From contig OY969912.1 of assembly GCA_963704505.1 (NCBI GenBank), positions 930,001-994,000 on the forward strand: DNA of 64,000 nucleotides. Reading direction: 5' to 3'. This document shows, one piece after another, positions 24,745 to 36,300 of this stretch. Below the pieces are notes generated by a model. The model had not been told where the DNA came from. It worked only from the letters and a program-made list of their open reading frames with translations, and did no database searches. Position 1 is the stretch's first letter. The number at the start of each line of letters is the position of its first letter. A program made the position numbers and the translations under genes. Source of the stretch: VRUE01 sp963704505. Its GTDB lineage: Bacteria; Actinomycetota; Thermoleophilia; Solirubrobacterales; 70-9.

Positions 24745-27700
24745 TCCGTCGCCTTCTGCTCCCCCCTTTGCTGCTGGGTGCTTTGAGCGTCTGCGTCCTG
24801 GCGGCCCCCGCGCCGGCAAGCGCCGACGGCGCCCCCGCCTGGCAGCTGATCCAGACCCCGCTGCCGACCAACTTCATCCCCGGCACCATCGGCGGCTCCT
24901 ACGGCCCGATGTACTTGATCGTTGCTACCAACGTCGGCGGCGCCCCGACCAGCGGTCCGATCACCTTCCACGACACACTACCCGCAGGCATAGTTCCCAC
25001 CAACGTCTACTCCACTGAATCAAACGGCGCCGAAGGCCTTGCCTGTACGATCGCCGGCCAGGAAGTCGAGCTGCTCCGGCTCTCCTCCTATCCGCCCGGG
25101 GCGTCTCCTTGAATTCAACATCAAGGTCGACGTCGAAGCCGGCGCCTCCGGCCAGCGCCGCAATGATGCGACGATCGAAGGCGGCGCATCTCCCCCGGTG
25201 ACTTCCTCCTCGATCACCGACCTCGGCGCCCCGCCTCCGCCCTTCAATTTCCTCCCGGGCTTCGCCGCCGCCCTCACCGCCGCCGACGGAGCTCCGAGCA
25301 CCCAGGCCGGATCCCATCCCAACCAGGTCTCTATCCAGATGGGCTTTCCCACCGAAAAGCCCAGCCAGGAATCGCTCGGCGCTGCCGGCCATCTCCGTGA
25401 CCTATTTGTCGACCTTCCCCCTGGGACGATCGTCAACCCCGCCGCCACCCCCGTTCGCTGCACCGAGGTCCAGCTGATCACCGAGGAAGGCGGCGCCGGC
25501 AACGAAGCGGGTTGCCCTCTTGCCTCCCAGGTAGGCACCGTCACCATCACCACCATTGGCCTAACCCCCGAAGCCGCCACCTCGCCTCTTTACAACATGG
25601 TGACGCCCCCGGGCGTGCCCTCTTCCTTCGGGTTCGATGCCCTCGTGGTCGGCGTCTTCCCCCACATCCTCGGCGCTCTACGTAGCGACGGTGACTTCGG
25701 CCTCACCGGCGTAACCACCAACATCGATGCCCTCGGCGTCCACCCGATCTTCGGTATCGGCGTCGAACTCTGGGGCGTCCCGACCTTCGCCTCCCACGAC
25801 GGCGTGCGGGGCATCTGCGCCGTTCCCGGCCACCGCAAAAACTGTCTGGGCGCCGGAGAACAGAGCCGTACGGCTCTCCTAACCACCGCGGGGCATTGCT
25901 CCGGCCGGCCCGAGATCACGGTCGGCCGGGCCGACAACTGGGAGGAATCGGGCGCTTTTGCGGAAGCCACCTACGAAAGCGCCGACCCCTCCGGCACCCC
26001 CACCACCATCGACGGCTGCAACGCCCTCTCCTTCGAACCCGCCATCGCCTCCCAATCCACCACCAACCTCACCGACTCACCCTCTGGCCTCGACTTCACC
26101 CTTCACCAACCCCAGCCCCCCGCGGTCGAGCCCCGCGACGGCGTGCTGCTCGAATGCGACCCGGGCTCCTGGGATGAAACCCCGGCCAAAGAAGGCGCCC
26201 CCTCGCCAGCCCCCACCGGCTTCGCTTTCCAGTGGCTGCGAAACGGCGTGCCGATTCCCGGCGCCGATGATCCCAGCTACCAGGTCGGGTCTGAAGAACA
26301 AAAGGCACCCTTCCAGTGCGAGGTCACCGCCGAAAACGCCGCCGGCCACTCCGGCTCGGCCAGTCTTCCGCTGCAGAGCGTCAACGGCGATGAGATCGCC
26401 GCTCCGATTCCCGGCACCGCCTCGATAGATAACTCGCTGAAAGACGGGGAGAAAAGCGGCACCCTCACAGAAGGAGAAGGCGCCACCTGCCAAGACAATG
26501 GCTGGAGCGGCGAACCCGCCTTCGCCTACCAGTGGTTCAAAGACGGCGAGCCGATTCCTGGAGCAACCGGCGCCCAGTTCCTCGCCGCCTCAACGCCTGC
26601 GGCGAACTATCAATGCGAGCTGATCGCGACCAACGCCGGGGGAACCACCGTCGCCTTCAGCCGTATCGAATCCACCGGCACCGAAGCAGAACCCGCCCCC
26701 GCCGCCCCCAATCCCAAGAGCCCCGCTTCCGCCTTCATCCCCGAAAGCCAGTACCCGCTCGCCACAGCCCAGCTCAAGGACGCCACCGTCACCCTGCCCG
26801 CCGGGATGGCCGTCAACCCCTCCCAGGCCGACGGCCTTGAGGCCTGCACCCCCGCCCAGATCGGGATGACCACAGCGGTGGGGGAGACCCCCGCCCACTT
26901 CACCAGGGCGCCCAACACCTGCCCCGATGCCTCGAAGATCGGCAAGGTCGAGGTCAAGACACCCCTGCTCGCCGAATACTCCGAAGACGGCACCAAGGCG
27001 ATCACCGACCCCGAAACCGGCAGCCCGATCCCCCGCACCCTCCCCGGCTCCCTCTACATCGCCCAGCAGGGCCAAAACCCCTTCGAATCGCTGCTCGCGA
27101 TCTACCTGGCGATCGAAGACCCCCAATCGGGCACCGTCGCCAAGCTCGCCGGGGAAGTTCAGACCGACCCGAAAACGGGCCAGGTCACCACCGTCTTCAA
27201 GGAAAACCCCCAGCTGCCGATCGAAGACATCCACCTACAGCTCTTCGGCGGCGCCCGCGGCGCCCTGATCACCCCGCCGACCTGCGGCGCCAACGCCACC
27301 ACCACCGACCTCGTCCCCTGGACCAGCCCCGAAGGCGAGACCGCCCACCCATCCGACTCCTTCCAGACCGCCACGACCCCGGCGGTGGGCACCTGCCCGA
27401 CCTCAGAGGCCCAGCTGCCGAGCGCCCCGAGCTTCACCGCCGGCACCACCAACCCCCAGGCCGGAGCCTTCAGCCCCTTCGTCTTGCACCTCTCCCGCAC
27501 CGACGGCACCCAGCGCCTGACCGGCTTTGACACCGTCCTGCCCCCGGGCCTGACCGGCCGCCTCGCCGGCGTCCCCGCCTGCACCGACGCGGCAATCGCC
27601 AAGGCCGAGTCCCGCTCGGGCCTCGAAGGAGGAGCAGCCGAGAAGGCCGACCCCTCCTGCCCGGCCGCCTCGCGCCTGGGAGCGGTCGACGTCGCCGCCG

Positions 27701-28695
27701 GCGCCGGCCCCACCCCCTTCCACACCACCGGCACCGCCTACCTTGCCGGCCCCTACAAGGGAGCCCCCCTTTCGATGGTCGTGATCACCCCGGCGATCGC
27801 CGGCCCCTTCGACCTCGGCACCGTCGTCGTCAGAGCGGCCCTGAACGTCGACCCCAACACCACCCAGATCCACGCGATCTCCGACCCCTTCCCGACCATC
27901 CTCCACGGCATCCCCCTCGACCTGCGCTCGGTCGCCGTCTCCCTCGACCGCCCCAACTTCACCTTGAACCCGACCTCCTGCAACGAGATGGCGATCACCG
28001 GCTCCGCCACCACCGCCCTCAACCTCACCACGCCGCTGACCCAGCGCTTCCAGGTCGGCGGCTGCCAGACCCTGCCCTTCAAGCCCAAGCTCTCGCTCGA
28101 GCTCAAGGGCAAGACCAAGCGCACCTCCCACCCGAAACTGATCGCCAACCTCACCGCCCGAGCGGGCGACGCCAACATCGCCAAAGCCCAGGTCAAGCTC
28201 CCCGGCGCCGCCTTCCTCGACCAGGGCCACATCGGCACCTCCTGCACCCGGGTCCAGTTCGCCGCCAAGGCCTGCCCGCCCGGCTCCGTTTACGGCACCG
28301 TCTCGGCGACGACCCCCCTGCTCGACTACACCCTGACCGGCAACGTCTACCTGCGCGCCTCAAACCACCAGCTCCCCGACCTCGTCGCCGATCTGAACGG
28401 CCCGTCCACCCAGCCGATCGAGATCGCCCTCGCCGGCAAGACCGACTCGGTCAAGGGGGCCCTGCGCAACACCTTCGAAGCCGTCCCAGACCAGCCGGTG
28501 ACGAAGTTCCACCTCGAGCTCTTCGGCGGCAAGCGAGGCCTGATCATCCTCTCCTCTGGGCTCTGCAAGAGCCCGAAGGCGAGCGTCAACCTCACCGGGC
28601 AAAACGGGAAGGTCTCGGACACGACGCCGACCGTCAAGACGAGCTGCCCGAGGAAACACAAGGCCAAGCACCACAAGAACGCCGGCAAGAGATGA
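24741..28695 (+). pseudogene. Secreted Ig/DUF11-type protein B1, interrupted by a +1 frameshift
   Basis: ATG 24741 overlaps the A1 stop (ATGA) and follows AGGGGAGG. The first frame encodes signal peptide MIRRLLLPPLLLGALSVCVLAAP and a DUF11-like domain (IVATNVGGAPTSGPITFHDTLPAGI), then stops at 25112 after 123 residues. The remainder (to 28695) is open in another frame and matches B2 residue for residue. The cause is one extra G at 25068: AAGTCGAGCTGC here, AAGTCAGCTGC in B2. If read through, the protein would be about 1317 residues, with two Ig-like domains (QWLRNGVPIPG; QWFKDGEPIPG) and the conserved C-terminal region starting at LATAQLKDATVTLPAGMAVN, ending CPRKHKAKHHKNAGKR. Possibilities: true inactivation, a phase-variable or slippery site, or an assembly error in a duplicated region. 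Confidence 0.85.
24971..26891. repeat. Near-identical 1.92-kb repeat, copy 1 (within B1)
   Basis: Matches 33556-35475 base for base wherever I compared, except for one inserted G at 25068. Flanking sequence on both sides diverges (first mismatches at 24970/33555 and 26892/35476), so this is a recent exchange tract within an older duplication. Confidence 0.9.
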
Positions 28696-31600
28696 GACGG
28701 GCACTACTAACTGCCTCACTCGCAGCCTGTCTCCTCATCCCTGCCGCCGCCCATGCCGCAGGGCCCCCGATCATCAAGTCCACTTCCTTCTCTCACGTCA
28801 CCACCGACTCGGCGACCCTCGAAGCGACCATCGACCCGAACGGCAAAGCGACCAAATACCACTTCGAATACGGCCCCGCAGACTGCTCCTCTGGCCCCTG
28901 CACCTCAGTCCCGACCAACGACCCCAAAAGAGAACCGCAGATCTCCGGCTTGAGCCCGGCCACCCCCGTCACCTTCCAGCTCGAAGGCCTCGACCCCGGA
29001 ACCACCTACCACCTTCGCATCGTCGCTCGAAACGTCGAATCCGAAAAAAGCATCCCTCCGGTTGTCGAAGGGCCCGACACTGTCCTCCGCACCTACCCGA
29101 TCCACGCCCTCGGCTCCTGCCCCGCCAACGACGATTTCCGTTCCGGCAAATATGCCCCCGCCGATCATCCTTCCGCCGCCCTCCCCGACTGCCGAGCCTA
29201 CGAGCAGGCCTCGCCCGTCGATAAGTCAGGTGAGGACGCACGCGGCATCAATCTGGCTATCCGTGCCTCCGCCGACGGCAATCGCGCCACCTTCATTACA
29301 ACCAACGGCATCCCCGGCGGCGACGGCGGCCAGCAGCTTCCCACCTACCTCGCGACTCGTTCCACGGGCGCCTGGTCATCACAAGGCCTTCTCCCCGCCC
29401 AGAGCGCGGGAAATCTCGCCGGTGTCTTGGGCTGGTCCCCGGACCTCAGTCAGGTGTTCGCATGGGCCGGCACGGCACGCGAAACTGCCGGCAAAGAACG
29501 TGTCGACACCAACTTTTTCTCCCGCTCATCCGCCGATGGCTCGCTGACCACGATCGGCCCCGTCACCACCGATGTCCCTGAATTCGCCGCCTCGACCCCC
29601 GACGGCTCCCTCGTCCTCTTCGAATCCCGCGTGGCCTTGCCCGGCATCCCGGGCGCCCTCGAAGGAAACGACAGCTTCAATCTCTACCTCTGGGACCGCA
29701 CGACGGGTCGGGTCAGCCTTGGCGGGGTCCTGAACGACGGGCACCCTCCCGCACAAGGTACCTTCGCCGGCTCATATGACTGGAACTCGGGCACCTCCGC
29801 CAAAGCTCTGAGTGAAGGAGGCGCCAACCAGCACTACTACACCCAGGACAACCACGTCCTCGCTGCTTCGGGCGCTTACCTCTACTTCACCGCAAAAGGA
29901 ACCGGCCGCCTCTACGTCCGTGTCAACCCGACCCAGCCCCAGAGCGCGATGACCACCAACCCCACCACCCACGAAGAAGAATGCACCAAATCTGCAAAAG
30001 CCTGCACGATCCGGGTCTCCTCCGAAAAGACCAACGGCAGCGGCGAAGAAGGACGCGACGCTGCCGGCGAGGCCCCCGCCGCCTTCGCCGCCGCTACCGC
30101 CGATGGCAAAAATGCCTTCCTGCTCTCCTCCGAGAAGCTCACCGACGACGCCACCACCGGCCCCGAACCCGGGAAGCCTGCGATCGCCCGCGCCTCGATC
30201 GACGGCAACGGCAAGGAACTCACCTACCTTCCCGCCCGCGCCAAGGAGCTCGCAGTCGACTCCGAATACGTCTACTGGAGCGATCCCGAAGCAGGGACCA
30301 TCGGCCGCGCCAAGATCGGCTCCCCCAAACCGACCGAAGTCAAAGCGAACTTCATCGGCCCGCTCACGGTCGAAGTCGAAACCGAACCCGGCCACACCGA
30401 AACGATCCCCGCCCGCCCCAACTACCTCGCCATCCAAGGCGAATACCTCTACTGGACCAACGACGCCGACGGCAAAGACGAACACGGCACCATCGGCCGC
30501 GCCAAGCTCACCCCGACCGGCCCCGAAGACATCAAACCGGAATTCATCACCGGGGCCTCGAATCCGCAGGGGATCGCAGTGGATGACGAATATATCTATT
30601 GGGCGAACAATGGGAGCCAATCTGCCTCAGGTCTGTTCCGCTCCGACTCCGAAGGCACTCACGCAGGCAGATTCGAGGTCTACGACAGTTACGGTGACCG
30701 ACAGCAAGGCCTTCCTAAACTGCTGGGTCAAGATCGACGTAACAGCTCAGCGAGCATCGCAGGGCTGGCCATTGATGGTGGAGCGCTCTATGTGGTTGAA
30801 GAGTCAGCGCCTGGCGATGAATTTGGCTCTCTGTTGCGCTTCAGCCTCTCCACTGGAATCGTCCAGGAACCAGGGATGGGGACTACCCAGGAGAGTCACG
30901 AACGGCCGGGCTTTATCGGCGGCGTCGCTGTCGACCAGGGGCACTACTATCTGACCAACTCCAAGAGCGGCAATATCGGTCGTTCAGACCTTTCTGGGTT
31001 TTCGACTATCCGAGATGCAGCCGTCGACTCCCATGGCGATCTTTTTATCGACTCTGGAAACGCAGTAAAGGTCTTCGGCCCCTCCGGTTCCTCGATCCTC
31101 GACACCGAAGTTCCGGAAGAAGCTCTCTACACCTCAGTTTCCGGCTGCGGGTGCAAGATAGGGGGGGTAGCCGTTCTAGGACTTGCCGTCGACTCTGATG
31201 GCGACATATTGGTCTCGGGTGCTGTTACAGAGGAAACTAAAGGCGCTCAGACTCTTGTCGTAAAGCTCAGGCCCTCCAATCCGGGGTCTCCGCCCACGGC
31301 TTCCACTACCTACAGCCTTGACAAGAGGCTTGGACAAAGCGCCCCAGGCTCCGAAGACGGGGACGGGATTCTTTTCAAAGCCGATCACCTTACGAGCGGG
31401 GTCAACAACTACCTTCCCCTTGCCGTTGACCCCAGCAATGACGACATCTACGTCGGCCAAGGCGATCATATAAGCGAGTACAGCCCCGTCGGTGCGTTGC
31501 TCACAGCAGCAATTGGTACTGGAGTGTCTAACGAAAGCTACACTCCACGATACATTGGTCTCGGTGTCTACGGCAAAAATCACGCCGTCTACGCGGCGGA

Positions 31601-33329
31601 CAGAACGGATGAGGGAGGAGATCCTGGTCGCGCCTATATCTTCTCAGCCGCTAATCTCGCCGGCCCTCCTCAGGTGACGATAGACGGTACCAATACCCCG
31701 GCTGGCAGCCTTGACCTTGGAGTTGGCGTCGGTAACAGAGTTGCGGTTGACCAAGCCAACGGCAACCTGTATCTGGCTAACACCGGCGAAGAAAACGACA
31801 ACAGAATCCTCGACAAGTTTAGCCCCGGAGGAGCCTTCCTCTCAAATATCGACTCTCAAGGTCTTGGTTCGGTGGCCGTCGATGGCTCCAATGGCTCCAA
31901 TCAGGGCAGCATTTACCTCGTCGGCAGTGTCATCGCTACGCAGGAACCTAATGGAGGCTTCATTGATGCGTTCACGTCTGCCGGAGTCGCTATTCCCTCT
32001 CTGTCCCACCAAGGCTATAACCAGAGCTTCGGATTCCTCACCAACGCTGGTCATCCCCTCGGCCTCGCCGTCGACCCTTCCGAAACCCACCTCTACTGGG
32101 TCGCCAACCAGGGCGGCGCCAACCCCGGCACCGATCTCTACCGCTTCGAACCGGAAAAGCCTGCTGGCCACCGCCTTAACGACCTTAGTGTCGACCCTGT
32201 CGATGTAAACGGCGCCGAAGTCAGGGGCCTGCTCGGCACCTCCGAAGATGGCTCCCACGTCTACTTCGCCGCCAACGGCGTCCTCACCGGCTCACCCAAC
32301 GAAGCCGGCGAGCTCGCAACGCCCGGTGACTGCCACGGCGCCGTCGCCACCGAAGGCGCCTGCCAGACGAACCTCTACCTATCCCGCCCCGACTCCACCC
32401 ACCCGGGTCAGGGCGAAATCATCTTCATAGCTCGGCTCATGGGCGCCGACAAGGACAATTGGCGTTCCAAATCGTCTGAAGCCTCGCGCGCCTCCCGGGT
32501 CTCGCCTGACGGATCCACCCTGCTCTTCACCTCGAGTACCAACCTCACCCCCTATGACACCCACGGAGCCCCCGAGCTCTACCGCTACCGCGAAGGCCAG
32601 GGGATCCTCTGCGTCTCCTGCAACCCCACCGGCGCCCCGCCCCAGGGGAGGCCCAGCTTCGGCGACAGCATCGGTCTTTCCTTCCTTACTCCGTCCTCAC
32701 CGGCCCCGACCCTGACCCGCAACCTCTCCGCCTCCGGCAATCGGGTCTTCTTCGAGTCCACCGACCCCCTGCTTCCCGAAGACACCAATGACCCAGGCGG
32801 TTGTCCCCAGACGGGCCCCTTCAACGGCGCCTACCCGAGTTGTCTCTCCGTCTATGAGTGGGAGGCCGATGGCTCGGGTTCCTGCGAGTCCCAGGCCGAG
32901 AACGGCGGCTGCCTCTATCTCCTCTCCCCGCATGGCGAGATCGGCGCCTCCTTCTTCGGGGATGCCTCAGCTTCCGGCGATGACGTCTTCCTCTTCACCC
33001 GCGCCCCCCTCGTCGGCCAGGACGCCGACAGGCTCCTCGACCTCTACGACGCACGCGTCGGCGGCGGTCTCCTAGCCCAGAACCAGCCGTCTATCGCGCC
33101 GTGTGAAAGCGCCGAAGCCTGTCACGGCCCGACGGGCAATTCGACCGTAGAACCCCTGCCCGCCACCCCCAACTTCCACGGTCCGACCAACCCGATCGAA
33201 AAGCCCTGCCCCAAGGGCAAGGTCCGCCGCAACGGGAAGTGCGTGGCAAAGCGCCACACGCATCGCAAGCCCCACAAACGTCAGAAGCATTCCACCCAGA
33301 AGCATTCCACCCGGAGGACCCACCGATGA
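28692..33329 (+). CDS. Secreted propeller protein A2 (largest family A member)
   Basis: 1545 residues. The ATG lies in an ATGA overlap with B1. Signal peptide MRRALLTASLAACLLIPAAAHAAG, Fn3-like domain with DPNGKATKYHFEYGPADC, then the same order as A1: YWSDPEAGTIGRAKIG (about 526), YWTNDADGKDEHGTIGRAKL (586), YWANNGS (635). A variable cassette of about 480 residues (30.6-32.03 kb) follows, nearly three times as long as in A1 and rich in NHL-like blades (LGLAVDSDGDILVSG, LPLAVDPSNDDIYVGQG, NRVAVDQANGNLYLAN). Shared sequence resumes at FGFLTNAGHPLGLAVDPSE; the C-terminal module (CVSCNPTGAPPQGRP, FFESTDPLLPEDTNDPG, DLYDARVGGGLL) and tail CPKGKVRRNGKCVAKRHTHR, ending in STRRTHR, are conserved. 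Some stretches are identical in DNA to A1 (22564-22691 with 30240-30367). An extracellular adhesin or receptor is the likeliest role. Confidence 0.88.
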   Translation: MRRALLTASLAACLLIPAAAHAAGPPIIKSTSFSHVTTDSATLEATIDPNGKATKYHFEYGPADCSSGPCTSVPTNDPKREPQISGLSPATPVTFQLEGLDPGTTYHLRIVARNVESEKSIPPVVEGPDTVLRTYPIHALGSCPANDDFRSGKYAPADHPSAALPDCRAYEQASPVDKSGEDARGINLAIRASADGNRATFITTNGIPGGDGGQQLPTYLATRSTGAWSSQGLLPAQSAGNLAGVLGWSPDLSQVFAWAGTARETAGKERVDTNFFSRSSADGSLTTIGPVTTDVPEFAASTPDGSLVLFESRVALPGIPGALEGNDSFNLYLWDRTTGRVSLGGVLNDGHPPAQGTFAGSYDWNSGTSAKALSEGGANQHYYTQDNHVLAASGAYLYFTAKGTGRLYVRVNPTQPQSAMTTNPTTHEEECTKSAKACTIRVSSEKTNGSGEEGRDAAGEAPAAFAAATADGKNAFLLSSEKLTDDATTGPEPGKPAIARASIDGNGKELTYLPARAKELAVDSEYVYWSDPEAGTIGRAKIGSPKPTEVKANFIGPLTVEVETEPGHTETIPARPNYLAIQGEYLYWTNDADGKDEHGTIGRAKLTPTGPEDIKPEFITGASNPQGIAVDDEYIYWANNGSQSASGLFRSDSEGTHAGRFEVYDSYGDRQQGLPKLLGQDRRNSSASIAGLAIDGGALYVVEESAPGDEFGSLLRFSLSTGIVQEPGMGTTQESHERPGFIGGVAVDQGHYYLTNSKSGNIGRSDLSGFSTIRDAAVDSHGDLFIDSGNAVKVFGPSGSSILDTEVPEEALYTSVSGCGCKIGGVAVLGLAVDSDGDILVSGAVTEETKGAQTLVVKLRPSNPGSPPTASTTYSLDKRLGQSAPGSEDGDGILFKADHLTSGVNNYLPLAVDPSNDDIYVGQGDHISEYSPVGALLTAAIGTGVSNESYTPRYIGLGVYGKNHAVYAADRTDEGGDPGRAYIFSAANLAGPPQVTIDGTNTPAGSLDLGVGVGNRVAVDQANGNLYLANTGEENDNRILDKFSPGGAFLSNIDSQGLGSVAVDGSNGSNQGSIYLVGSVIATQEPNGGFIDAFTSAGVAIPSLSHQGYNQSFGFLTNAGHPLGLAVDPSETHLYWVANQGGANPGTDLYRFEPEKPAGHRLNDLSVDPVDVNGAEVRGLLGTSEDGSHVYFAANGVLTGSPNEAGELATPGDCHGAVATEGACQTNLYLSRPDSTHPGQGEIIFIARLMGADKDNWRSKSSEASRASRVSPDGSTLLFTSSTNLTPYDTHGAPELYRYREGQGILCVSCNPTGAPPQGRPSFGDSIGLSFLTPSSPAPTLTRNLSASGNRVFFESTDPLLPEDTNDPGGCPQTGPFNGAYPSCLSVYEWEADGSGSCESQAENGGCLYLLSPHGEIGASFFGDASASGDDVFLFTRAPLVGQDADRLLDLYDARVGGGLLAQNQPSIAPCESAEACHGPTGNSTVEPLPATPNFHGPTNPIEKPCPKGKVRRNGKCVAKRHTHRKPHKRQKHSTQKHSTRRTHR

Positions 33330-36300
33330 TTCGTCGCCTCCTGCTCACACCCCTGCTACTGAGTGCTCTGAGCGTCGGTGTGCTGGCAGCCCCCGCGACG
33401 GCGAGCGCCGACGGGGCCGCCGCCTGGCAACTGATCCAGACCCCGCTGCCGACCAACTTCGTACCCGGCACCATCGGCGGCTCCTTCGGCCCCATGTACT
33501 TGATCGTCGCCACCAACGTCGGCGGCGGCCCGACCAGCGGCCCGATCACCTTCCGCGACACACTACCCGCAGGCATAGTTCCCACCAACGTCTACTCCAC
33601 TGAATCAAACGGCGCCGAAGGCCTTGCCTGTACGATCGCCGGCCAGGAAGTCAGCTGCTCCGGCTCTCCTCCTATCCGCCCGGGGCGTCTCCTTGAATTC
33701 AACATCAAGGTCGACGTCGAAGCCGGCGCCTCCGGCCAGCGCCGCAATGATGCGACGATCGAAGGCGGCGCATCTCCCCCGGTGACTTCCTCCTCGATCA
33801 CCGACCTCGGCGCCCCGCCTCCGCCCTTCAATTTCCTCCCGGGCTTCGCCGCCGCCCTCACCGCCGCCGACGGAGCTCCGAGCACCCAGGCCGGATCCCA
33901 TCCCAACCAGGTCTCTATCCAGATGGGCTTTCCCACCGAAAAGCCCAGCCAGGAATCGCTCGGCGCTGCCGGCCATCTCCGTGACCTATTTGTCGACCTT
34001 CCCCCTGGGACGATCGTCAACCCCGCCGCCACCCCCGTTCGCTGCACCGAGGTCCAGCTGATCACCGAGGAAGGCGGCGCCGGCAACGAAGCGGGTTGCC
34101 CTCTTGCCTCCCAGGTAGGCACCGTCACCATCACCACCATTGGCCTAACCCCCGAAGCCGCCACCTCGCCTCTTTACAACATGGTGACGCCCCCGGGCGT
34201 GCCCTCTTCCTTCGGGTTCGATGCCCTCGTGGTCGGCGTCTTCCCCCACATCCTCGGCGCTCTACGTAGCGACGGTGACTTCGGCCTCACCGGCGTAACC
34301 ACCAACATCGATGCCCTCGGCGTCCACCCGATCTTCGGTATCGGCGTCGAACTCTGGGGCGTCCCGACCTTCGCCTCCCACGACGGCGTGCGGGGCATCT
34401 GCGCCGTTCCCGGCCACCGCAAAAACTGTCTGGGCGCCGGAGAACAGAGCCGTACGGCTCTCCTAACCACCGCGGGGCATTGCTCCGGCCGGCCCGAGAT
34501 CACGGTCGGCCGGGCCGACAACTGGGAGGAATCGGGCGCTTTTGCGGAAGCCACCTACGAAAGCGCCGACCCCTCCGGCACCCCCACCACCATCGACGGC
34601 TGCAACGCCCTCTCCTTCGAACCCGCCATCGCCTCCCAATCCACCACCAACCTCACCGACTCACCCTCTGGCCTCGACTTCACCCTTCACCAACCCCAGC
34701 CCCCCGCGGTCGAGCCCCGCGACGGCGTGCTGCTCGAATGCGACCCGGGCTCCTGGGATGAAACCCCGGCCAAAGAAGGCGCCCCCTCGCCAGCCCCCAC
34801 CGGCTTCGCTTTCCAGTGGCTGCGAAACGGCGTGCCGATTCCCGGCGCCGATGATCCCAGCTACCAGGTCGGGTCTGAAGAACAAAAGGCACCCTTCCAG
34901 TGCGAGGTCACCGCCGAAAACGCCGCCGGCCACTCCGGCTCGGCCAGTCTTCCGCTGCAGAGCGTCAACGGCGATGAGATCGCCGCTCCGATTCCCGGCA
35001 CCGCCTCGATAGATAACTCGCTGAAAGACGGGGAGAAAAGCGGCACCCTCACAGAAGGAGAAGGCGCCACCTGCCAAGACAATGGCTGGAGCGGCGAACC
35101 CGCCTTCGCCTACCAGTGGTTCAAAGACGGCGAGCCGATTCCTGGAGCAACCGGCGCCCAGTTCCTCGCCGCCTCAACGCCTGCGGCGAACTATCAATGC
35201 GAGCTGATCGCGACCAACGCCGGGGGAACCACCGTCGCCTTCAGCCGTATCGAATCCACCGGCACCGAAGCAGAACCCGCCCCCGCCGCCCCCAATCCCA
35301 AGAGCCCCGCTTCCGCCTTCATCCCCGAAAGCCAGTACCCGCTCGCCACAGCCCAGCTCAAGGACGCCACCGTCACCCTGCCCGCCGGGATGGCCGTCAA
35401 CCCCTCCCAGGCCGACGGCCTTGAGGCCTGCACCCCCGCCCAGATCGGGATGACCACAGCGGTGGGGGAGACCCCGGCTCACTTCACCAAGGCACCCAAC
35501 ACCTGCCCCGATGCCTCGAAGATCGGCAAGGTCGAGGTCAAGACCCCGCTGCTCGCCGAATACTCCGAAGACGGCACAAAAGTCATCACTGACCCCGAAA
35601 CCGGCAACCCGATCCCCCGCACCCTCCCCGGCTCCCTCTACATCGCCCAGCAGGGCCAAAACCCCTTCGGCTCGCTGCTCGCGATCTACCTGGCGATCGA
35701 AGACCCCCAATCGGGGACCGTCGCCAAGCTCGCAGGCGTTGTGATCACCGACCCGAAGACCGGCCAGCTCACCACCGTCTTCAAAGAAAACCCCCAGCTG
35801 CCGATCGAAGACATCCACCTGGCGCTCTTCGGCGGCGCCCGCGGCGCCCTGATCACCCCGCCGACCTGCGGCGCCAACCCCACCGCCACCGACCTCGTCC
35901 CCTGGACCAGCCCCGAAGGCCAGGACGCCCACCCCACGGACTCCTTCCAGACCGCCACGACCCCGGCCGGCGGCACCTGCCCGACCTCAGAGGCCCAGCT
36001 CCCCAGCAACCCCACCTTCACCGCCGGCACCACCAACCCCCAGGCCGGAGCCTTCAGCCCCTTCGTCTTGCACCTCTCCCGCACCGACGGCACCCAGCGC
36101 CTGACCGGCTTTGACACCGTCCTGCCTCCCGGCCTGACCGGCAAGCTGGCCGGGGTGGGGGAGTGTTCCGACGCGGCAATCGCCAAGGCCGAATCTCGCT
36201 CGGGCCTCGAAGGGGGAGCCGCCGAGCAGTCCGACCCCTCCTGCCCGGCCGCCTCGCGCCTGGGCGCGGTCGACGTCGCCGCCGGCGCCGGCCCCAACCC

